A program made the translations under genes and the position numbers. Shown here piece by piece: positions 56,259 to 64,000 of a DNA stretch of 64,000 nt. Location of the stretch: assembly GCF_024763615.1 (NCBI RefSeq), contig NC_077224.1, forward strand, positions 44,774,712 to 44,838,711, read 5' to 3'. The DNA comes from Phlebotomus papatasi. Taxonomy: Eukaryota; Arthropoda; Insecta; Diptera; Psychodidae. Position 1 is the stretch's first letter. Each line of letters opens with the position of its first letter. The notes under the pieces were generated by a model. The model saw nothing but the letters and a program-made list of their open reading frames with translations. It made no database searches and was not told the origin of the DNA.

Positions 56259-57423
56259 CTGTAAGATTCAAAAAAAAAATCATTAGTTAAGGACAAAATA
56301 TCGACTGTGTCTTTTGAATTTCGTGGAATAGATTGCTCTATGCACTGTTATCACCTAATTCATTATGTTTAGAAGAGACTGCGATAGACTAGTAAACGTA
56401 TCCACTAAATTTAAATTTACTTCGGAAACAACAATTTTGCGCTATCATCTCAACAATCTCCGAAAAGCTTGATAAATCATCCACCTTGTAAGCAGGCAAT
56501 TTTTCGCTTTTCGATTCTCACAGCTAAACTCTTTTTGATTTAGCTGATATCTTTCCTCGCATTTGAGTTTGTGTGTGAAATAATTTTACTCTGAGGTAGT
56601 GGCTCAATGAACGAAGAATTATTGAATTTATCATCTTGCCAATTTTCCCTCCCAAACCGACTGTAGTTCATCACAATCGCTAAACCACACAGATATACCT
56701 TGGACTTGGCCATATAGAGGGAGAAAAGCAATTTATCTGTAGCCCAATAAAGTGCATTATGCCCAGACAAAGTGTGAAGAGGAATCTCTTCCCTTTTTTT
56801 TTTCAAACCTGACCAGAAACGTGAAGCCGCGCGCGCAAAGTGCCTACGGTGGTGTTTTTAGAGACTCTTAAAACCACCTCCATTTTTGTATCATTTCCAA
56901 TAATCTCACCGTTTTGAGTCCTGTTTGAATAAATAACAAAACTAAAAAGTACTTATTAAAATAATCAAATTTCCCAATCAACCAGAAAAAACGGACCTTC
57001 TTTTTTTGCCTTCTTCTTTGGTCTCAATTTGACGCAAAGGTGAGAGCCAAAGAAATCTCAATCTTCAATCCTTTACCACTCGCTCACTCTTCCTCGTGAG
57101 ATGCAATCCAATGGAGGAATAGAAACTCCCACACATAAAGCCTAGTGAGGGAGCAAAGGAAGAAAAAAGTAGGAATCGCTGTGATAGTTAAATTGGGGTT
57201 GTTGTGTCTATGATTCATATGCTAACCTACTGAATATAGACTTTGGAGATTTGGACCTCCTAAGCAAGTAATCCAGAAGAATAATTTTAGACCACGCCCC
57301 TTGAGAAACTATAATAGTCCAGTATTGCTCAATTTTTTTTTAATTCTTCATGTTTAATACATTAACGATTTCACGAGAAAATTCTACTCATCAAATCAAT
57401 TAAAGACAATATCCAAACAGTAT

Positions 57424-57682
57424 AATAATAATGATGGTGGCACGACGTTCCATGGAGGAACTAGGCCTTCCCATAAGGGGAGTTCGGGACATCCATTATT
57501 ATTTCATCTTATACAGGGATAGGGTTGTCAGTCCCATGCCCCGTGGAATCAAGTGGAGTCGAGCTCACTGGATGCAATCCGAACACCCTTAACGCCAGAA
57601 AAATTCCTGGTGACCTAAAGGGGATTCGAACCCGGGACACTTGCATCATAGAGCGAGTGCTCTACCACTTGACCCATTGAGT
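57424..57682 (-). mobile_element. tRNA-derived SINE family 1, copy 2
   Basis: Reverse-complement head with A-box region GGGTCAAGTGGTAGAGCA and B box GGTTCGAATCC (57622-57632). The body includes GGTCACCAGGAATTTTTC and CCACGGGGCATGGGACTGAC, and the element ends in an (ATT)n tail near 57430. More complete than the copy at 42364-42620. Confidence 0.8.
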
Positions 57683-58135
57683 TTCCGATCTAATCTTTTC
57701 CAATATGTTTTGATTGTGCCAAACAGTCGCATCTCCTAAAAATTAGACTACAAAAAACTTGAATTAAAAAATATCTATGGTAGTTACATTCTTTGTAAAG
57801 TCTTATTGTGGGCGTGGTTTATTTTTCGGTTGGTCAGATCCATCTAGGGCTATTCACGATTAAAATTGTAGTGATGATTCTTTTTTTCCTGCTACAGTAT
57901 GCCCTTGGTGAATATTAAAACTTTAAAAATTTTAAATTACAGAACAAAAAAGGCTGCAAATACAAAATTCGTAAAGATTTTGTAAGTATTTGGTTAATAT
58001 TTCGCCTATTATTCTGATTATTGTCAGTGAATATTAAGAGAAGAGCAATTGAAATATTGCGAATTTCATCTCATCTGAGCTCACATCTTGGTCAAATGCT
58101 CGAAAATTTTTCATTAGTTTTCAAATTTCATTTAG

Positions 58136-58313
58136 AAGGAAGTGGAGCACCTTTGAAATTGAGATTTTTCACCTATTTTTAAACAAAATTGAGCCTTATC
58201 GTGATGTAATTTAGCTGCACAAACAGATTGAGAAGCTATATTATATCACGTTAAGGCTCAATTTTATTTAAAAATAGGTGAAAAATCCCAATTTCAAAGG
58301 TGCCCCACTTTCA
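58136..58313. mobile_element. ~178 bp hairpin MITE
   Basis: Arms of about 65 bp: AAGTGGAGCACCTTTGAAAT on the left and ATTTCAAAGGTGCCCCACTT on the right, extending inward through TTTTTCACCTATTTTTAAA and ATTGAGCCTTA. Confidence 0.8.
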
Positions 58314-58443
58314 AAGTTACAGCACTTCCCCCTAAGCATTTTTAACATATTTTATGCAGTTCAATTTTATTTTACAACCTCTAGAAACTGGTTAACAGAG
58401 TTGTCCGAAATTCAAGGACTTTCAAATGATTTCATATCTCTCT

Positions 58444-58854
58444 TACGGCGTTATCACACTTACATATTAAAATTTTAATGTGATTCACATTAATTGTCGT
58501 TTGTGAGCGTCCAAATATGCTATTTGTGTCTTTGAGTCACTTAATATTAGGGGTTTTTCTATTTATTGATAAAGAAGTGGACTTGGCCTGCAAAAATAAG
58601 TTTAAATTTACCTAAAGCATAAATATTTTTCACATTAAAAAATTAAAGAGAAAATCGCATTAATTATTCGCATTAATGCTATAAATCAATTTATATCAAA
58701 TTTTGCAGGCCAAGTCTTCCTTTTTATCAACAAATAGATAATCTTTTGAATATAAAATGATTTAAACACACAAATTACACATTTGGACTCTCACCAACGA
58801 CAATTAATGTGAATCATATTAAAATTTTAATGTGCAAGTGTGATAACACAGTTA
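58444..58854. mobile_element. ~407 bp MITE with GGCGTTATCACACTT ends, copy 2
   Basis: Nearly identical to 37222-37628 over its whole length, including GTGAGCGTCCAAATATG and AAAGAAGTGGACTTGG blocks. Confidence 0.82.
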
Positions 58855-58921
58855 ATCGGTTAAGAAATACGTTTTTAAAAGAGTTTTTAACTCCCAACTT
58901 TAAAAAATCGTATTAAAAATA

Positions 58922-60038
58922 CAGTGGGACCTCGATAGAGTCAACCCCCGATAGAGTCAATCTCCAATAGAGTCAATAGCTATTTTTTTTACTCTACGGT
59001 CTCCGATAGAGTCAACTTGAACCCAAATTGACTCCTATAGGGTCAACTTTTCCATTTTATTATTGAACTAATAATATTGTATGACTTTTTCGAAATTAAA
59101 ATCAGTGTTTTGGTGTATCAATGTAACGTTTTTAACACAAGAAAAACAATATTATGATAAAATTCGTAAATTAACCGTGTAATCAATTTTCGACAAAATA
59201 ATTTTCTTTTCGTTATTTTAAGCATTTTGACTGAAAGTTGTTTTGTCTTTTCTCTCTTGCCTTAAGATTTTTTGATTAAGCCCTATAATCCCGTATGACG
59301 TGTTTTCCTGTAATCACAAAAAAAAAACGATTTTGGCAGTGAAGGGAAGGGCTAGGGAGGAAATGAGGGTAATAATAATAATCAACAGGTTGACTTATTA
59401 GGGCGTCATCTGAAGACTCCAAGTTGATATCTCTAACCATTTAGCGCCAATTTTTTAGAACAAGAAGAAAACGAGAAAAATTGGTTTTATTGCTCTTTTT
59501 GTGAAGTTTAGACCCATAGTTATGTCAAAACGAAAAGAACAACTATCAATCTCTTCTTTTATATAATAAAAGTTTAAAATAAAATCTATTTAGTAATGTT
59601 AATTGCATCAGAATTTTCAACAATTGAATATCTACCGGAGCTCTTCTAAAAAAAAGGTGAAAAAAGAAATCTTTAAGACAACCATTTCCTTATCTTAACA
59701 TCGTGAATAGACCTCAATATTATCACAAGGATAGTAATTTTCACTTAAGATACTTACTAATAATAAAAAATTCTGTAAAATCATTCCTTAATCTCCAACT
59801 TTTGCCCAAATATACGACTTTTTTGGGCCAGAGGGTGTAAAATTTATTGGTTAATTAAATAAAATATTCTACTATCGTGTTAAATTTATCAATTATATAG
59901 TACAAACATAAAATAATACCCCTTTATATCAAAATTTCACATTTTAATTGATTTTTTTTCGGATTTTGATAGAGTCACCGAATCTAATGGAGTCAATAGG
60001 TCTGGAAATAATTAGTTGACTCTATCGAGGTCTTACTG
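58922..60038. mobile_element. TA-flanked 1.1 kb element with CAGTGGGACCTCGATAGAGTC ends
   Basis: The left end CAGTGGGACCTCGATAGAG and the right end CTCTATCGAGGTCTTACTG are inverted; TA lies on each side (58920-58921, 60039-60040). GATAGAGTCAA is repeated several times just inside the left end and twice near the right end, as expected for subterminal transposase-binding sites. No transposase ORF; probably a non-autonomous pogo/Tigger-like element. Confidence 0.72.
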
Positions 60039-61659
60039 TAATTTAAGGATATTAAATATTTTTACGTAATATTTTACGCTCAATGATAGAGGAAGGCTTA
60101 CAAGTTTCTCGCACACTCTGGCTTCAAACACTTTATATTTTTCTCATATTTACAGGACAAATATGAAGTGTACGATGCCAAAATATGCCCAAAACCTGAA
60201 AGCCTATTCCTACAGTGTCATAAAAGAAGCAAATAAATTTATTCTAACAAGGAACTTCGGTTTTTTTTCAATTCGCAAAATTTTACGAATCTTTTTAGTT
60301 ATTACCTTATCTTTCGATAATTTTATTTATTATGAACATCAAAGTTCGATCATAAATGCTTCTTTTCGACTTATATGACAATAGCTGTGAATACTTTGTT
60401 AAATGTCTCAAGTGAAAAACGAGACCGAGAAGAAGCTAAAATGTATCCCAATCAAATATGAAAATCACACACAAAGTGGAGTCAATTTAGAAGGAAGAAT
60501 CTCCACATGGTGGAGGGCAGAAGAACAAAATCTCACTATCAGTGAGAATCTCGGTTGAAACAATTTGCATTCTGTTGCATGGCGAATTATTATAAAGAAT
60601 CTAATGCCAGTTGGGGGGGATTGGGAACGGGATAGCGCGGGGGTATATTATTTGTGTTCTTGTCCCATCGGAATGTTAAATGATTGTCGTGTGGTGTGCA
60701 CAAAAGGCATTTCTTTTCTCCTCCTGTGGTGGCTTTTCTGTCGACAACCACTTGTTGCACCCAACACGGCCAATTCTTGTAAATTTGCCATGTAAGGTGG
60801 AGGAGAGGAAATTTAATTAAAACGTCGCTTTTAAGCGCTAATAATGACATTCACGTTTCCAATCACTTTGCGGGAATCGAGCCAATCAATTCCTCTATAT
60901 GTCTCTCTTTTTCTTCCCTCCCAATATATCCTCTACTATACCTATAATACCCTTTTATTTTATCCACCGATTTTACACCCAAAATGTGTGGGTTGATCTC
61001 TTCGACGGTCTTGCACCACAATTCAATGCTGAACTTGGTGATTGCTCTCCCATTCTCACATTCTTCTCCACCTTTTCTTTGATTTTATTTCTCATTGTAC
61101 CTCTTGAAACCCAGGGATTCACGGGATGGAAGAAGGCTGATTGCGAGATTGATTGGGAATCTTTGCTAGAATTTATGGATTAGTTGTTTAACAGGGATGT
61201 GGTATATTTCTTTTAAAAAAAAAACAAAAAGAACAATCGCCATAGGTTAATGATGCAAAATGTATGGTAATCGTACATAAACGAAACGATTTTATCAGTA
61301 CTTTCGTAGGTAAATATAGTTTTAAGAATAGGGTAAAATAACCCATTAAAATTAATTGCGCTGTGATCATTCTTAAATTTTGGAATTTTTTGTCTTTTAT
61401 TTTTAAAGCTAAGTTTTAAGTTTTAAGTTAACTTAAGTTTTCGATCATTAAAAATTAATTGGCTATATGAGTATGTTAACAAATTATATTTGTGGATCTT
61501 TATTTAAAGGGATGGCAAAGCGGCAATGCCTTTGCAAAGTTCTCGAACTCGTGACTTAAATGATTTTACATATACCTCAAAAGTATTTTCGTATCATTTA
61601 CAGTTTAATCCCAAAATAGTTTTAGAAGCAATGGAATTGATTTTCGGACAAAAATGACT

Positions 61660-62215
61660 TTTCAGTTCATAACAGGTTCATTACCGATTTGAACCGATTC
61701 ATAAATCACTCAAAATATTGCCCAAAATCGGTGGCACCCAAAATCCCGAATATTTAAAATCCTGAAAGGGATGAAATTATATGAAGGAAAATGTTTAGAA
61801 TAATTTCCCAAGACTCAGAAGATTGCCCTTTGCCTCCAGAACAAATGACACTTTTAAGAATTCGCAATTTTGGCCCATTCGGGATTTTCGCTTTCTGAAT
61901 TTTGGCGTTCGGGATTTTGGCTTTCGGGATTTTGACTGGGACCTCCCAAAATACACCTTGAGAGTAATTTAATTGAAGTTTGGATAAAAATTTGTTATCA
62001 GTTAAAAGCTGGTTCATTACAAGTTCATAACCGGTTGGAATCGGTCCAGGCTTCACCATTTCAAGACCTTTCCAACGATTGAAAGCATGATACCATTCGG
62101 TTGAGAAATACGCTCCCTAGATCTTTATAAACCTTTGACGAAATGTCTGCCTGGACAACCTCGAAAATATATCCAAAAATTAAGAAAAAAATCGCACGAC
62201 ACGTTTTCGAGCACT
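61660..62215 (+). repeat. Dispersed repeat with CGGTTCATAACCGATT words, copy 2
   Basis: Diverged copy of 36060-36660, ending in the shared CGACACGTTTTCGAGCA block. A small local run of TTCGGGATTTTGGC-like repeats occurs at about 61880-61945. Confidence 0.6.
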
Positions 62216-62459
62216 CCCAAAAGCATGATTTGAAAAGAGGAGGGAGGAGTAGGGGGCAGTCAGGGCATGTTAACGATCCTTGGGTCGTCTTATGGGGGAT
62301 CCCGTGAAGGTCCCAAATCTCTATTTCTAACCGTTTGGTCTCCAGATCTGGCGACAGCCGACGGACAGGGGTCTAGATGGACCGATATACAGCATGACAT
62401 CATTCCTCAGAAATCGTCTGAAACGCGAAAATATGACTGACACTGAACAGAAAAACTTA

Positions 62460-62797
62460 CAGTAGAACCCCGCTATAGGCCATCGCTCTATTGTCCACAA
62501 TTTATCGACCGTTGATTTCAAAACACTGATTTTAAGTTAGGTTATGTTTTTTAGTACGCGACATGCAATGTTGTCATAATTATTTTAATATTTTTGGCAA
62601 ACTTAATTGAGTAGTTGTGATAATTGTGATCCATAATGAAGAGAGCGAGGACAAGTACCACAATCGCAAAGAAAGTGGAAGTCGTCGAGGAATTTCAATA
62701 CAAAAAGTCGTTGATAATTTTAAAAAATGACATGGACTATAGTGCTACCCAAGTGTCAAATCTGGAACCAAATATGGCCTATAGCGAGGCTCTACTG
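62460..62797 (+). mobile_element. Internally deleted pogo/Tigger-like transposon
   Basis: 338 bp, TA on both sides. Ends CAGTAGAACCCCGCTATAGG and inverted CCTATAGCGAGGCTCTACTG. It retains the start of a transposase-like ORF at 62636. The rest of the transposase is missing, so the copy cannot be autonomous. Confidence 0.75.
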
Positions 62798-62800
62798 TAG
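62636..62800 (+). pseudogene. Truncated pogo/Tigger (CENP-B-type) transposase N-terminus, 54 codons
   Basis: An ATG ORF reading MKRARTSTTIAKKVEVVEEF at its start resembles the first helix of the psq/CENP-B-type DNA-binding domain of pogo/Tigger transposases (basic start, then T-I-x-x-K-V-E-V-V-E-x-F). Similarity stops after about 28 residues. The frame then runs into the right inverted repeat, where TAG in CTACTGTAG ends it. The catalytic DDE/D domain is absent. Read as a deletion remnant. Confidence 0.6.
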
Positions 62801-64000
62801 ATCTTTTTGCTGTTTTATTCGTGTACAACGTTTCGAGTGTTTCGAGTATTATTGTCCTCTTCATCAGGTTTTGAATTTGCAGGAAAAATCACGTACAGGT
62901 GCGAAATGTCTACACTGCACTTGGACTGAATCACTGATCAAGAGTTTTGATATCACCATTCAATTCAAACGACTGAAACTTCAGTCGAATTTTTATCGGA
63001 GAATATGAATCAAAATTTAAAAAACAAATAAAAAAGACTCCCCACCCAGCAAGCATAGTTTTCAGTATTTTTTTACTAAATCGTTTAGCAAAAATAATCT
63101 GTCAGGTAGGTATTATCAATTTAATTTTTAGACGGATAAGATTTTTATTTTAAATCTGTTACTCGATTGCGACTGTCTCCGACTTACTGATAGAAACCTT
63201 TGCAAGAAACCGGCAGAAAACCTAATTCATAGACCTAATCTTTTAAACGATTTTCGAACCTAAAGCGTCTTATCATGTCAAAAGCCAAATTTAAAAAAGA
63301 ATAACTTAAGATTCTTTAGTAATAAATATTTAGTAATTAAGTATTAAGGATAGTTTACCTATTACATTTTGAAAAGTCGCTGTATTTCTCATTTAGAAAT
63401 GCGGGAATAGGGTTAAACCTCCAGGCCGAAAGCCGAATTACTAATGCATTAGACTAGTTTTTCGGTATACAATTTTTACTACAATTTTTTTTTCTAAAAA
63501 TTTTTGTGTGGGGTAAAGTGGTACAAGTTGGACAGGGCTTTTTTTCTTGATAGATTTAGAACTTCATTTTTATTTGTATATTTTTAAGGCTTTAGCTTTA
63601 TAATTTGGTTCCTTGCGCTTAAAAAAATTAGTACTGTATTTATCAAGAAAAAATCCCAGTCCAACTTGTACCGGCGAATTGTCCAACTTGTAACACTACG
63701 TCCAACTTGCATCACTTTATCCTACGTCAATCATTTAGCAGAGCAAAAAATAAGAAAACAGCGCCAAAGGATAAGAGTTGAGTTAAAGAGAATCGAATAT
63801 TCGAATATTCATAAAGAGGTTTTATTTTTACTACTATGCTTAGCCAAGAGTGAGGATATAAGAAAGAATAAAATCACTAATTGCTAATAAACTTAAATTG
63901 ATAGTATATTCAAAATTTAACAAGTATCATGAAATTTTTGGCAACTCCTAAATTCCCAATGTGAGAGAATAAAAAGTGGCAACAACTCCTTTGTTCATAA

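Larger units (their letters stand above)
56259..64000 (-). other. Presumed 5' intron or upstream DNA of the FOG/u-shaped gene
   Basis: No FOG N-terminal exon was recognised (the family usually starts MSRRKQxNP). The stretch holds a SINE, several MITEs, a TA-flanked 1.1 kb element and a pogo-like deletion derivative. Short ORFs at 58278, 60163, 60565 and 60899 have no coding signature. From 62.8 to 64.0 kb I see nothing beyond repeated CCAACTTGTA words at 63.5-63.7 kb. Confidence 0.5.

Noticed and set aside
57601..57680. Possible tRNA gene (B box GGTTCGAATCC, minus strand)
   Set aside because: No matching acceptor stem, and the sequence continues into a body and (ATT)n tail shared with 42.4-42.6 kb; it is a tRNA-derived SINE.

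Overview
This is eukaryotic nuclear DNA: AT-rich, with long intergenic gaps, spliced genes with GT-AG introns, and many small inverted-repeat transposons and tRNA-derived SINEs. The gene content (a Friend-of-GATA/u-shaped zinc-finger gene, a ZAD-C2H2 zinc-finger gene of the type expanded in insects, TMEM53 and METTL26 orthologues) points to an insect, most likely a fly. A nematoceran dipteran is my guess; the species cannot be fixed from this window.

Layout. 1.8-8.0 kb (-): a two-exon basic chromatin protein with SPKK and AT-hook-like motifs, with a 5.6 kb intron full of inverted-repeat elements. 9.1-12.6 kb (+): a three-exon TMEM53/DUF829 alpha/beta-hydrolase-fold gene, divergent from the first gene. 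12.6-17.0 kb: intergenic, with a TTAA-flanked element carrying a nested TA-flanked element. 17.0-33.9 kb (+): the most unusual locus, a gene I reconstruct as 13 exons encoding about 1209 aa with eight tandem diverged copies of a DUF4806-like domain. Every copy is split by a phase-0 intron at the same internal point. Its large introns hold a ~1.5 kb minisatellite, six copies of one MITE with local tandem duplication, and several other MITEs. 33.9-38.2 kb: intergenic, MITEs only. 38.2-38.8 kb (-): a METTL26-type (UPF0585) methyltransferase. 41.4-42.3 kb (+): a ZAD plus five-finger C2H2 protein. 42.3-50.0 kb: repeat-rich, including a 3.36 kb non-autonomous hAT-like element with a perfect 8-bp target duplication, itself containing a SINE with a 13-bp duplication. 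50.0-56.3 kb (-): the last five exons of a FOG/u-shaped gene (FOG-type CCHC fingers, C2H2 fingers, a PLDLS CtBP-binding motif); the N-terminal exon(s) lie beyond the window or were not recognised. 56.3-64.0 kb: presumed 5' intron or upstream DNA of that gene, with MITEs and two TA-flanked elements, one keeping a 54-codon pogo/Tigger-like transposase start.

The genes are not an operon. Three encode nuclear proteins (chromatin protein, ZAD factor, FOG cofactor), two are conserved small enzyme-fold proteins, and the DUF4806-repeat gene has no known role. No rRNA, intact tRNA gene or CRISPR array was seen. Exon boundaries were inferred by eye from splice consensus, reading frame and homology, without transcript evidence.
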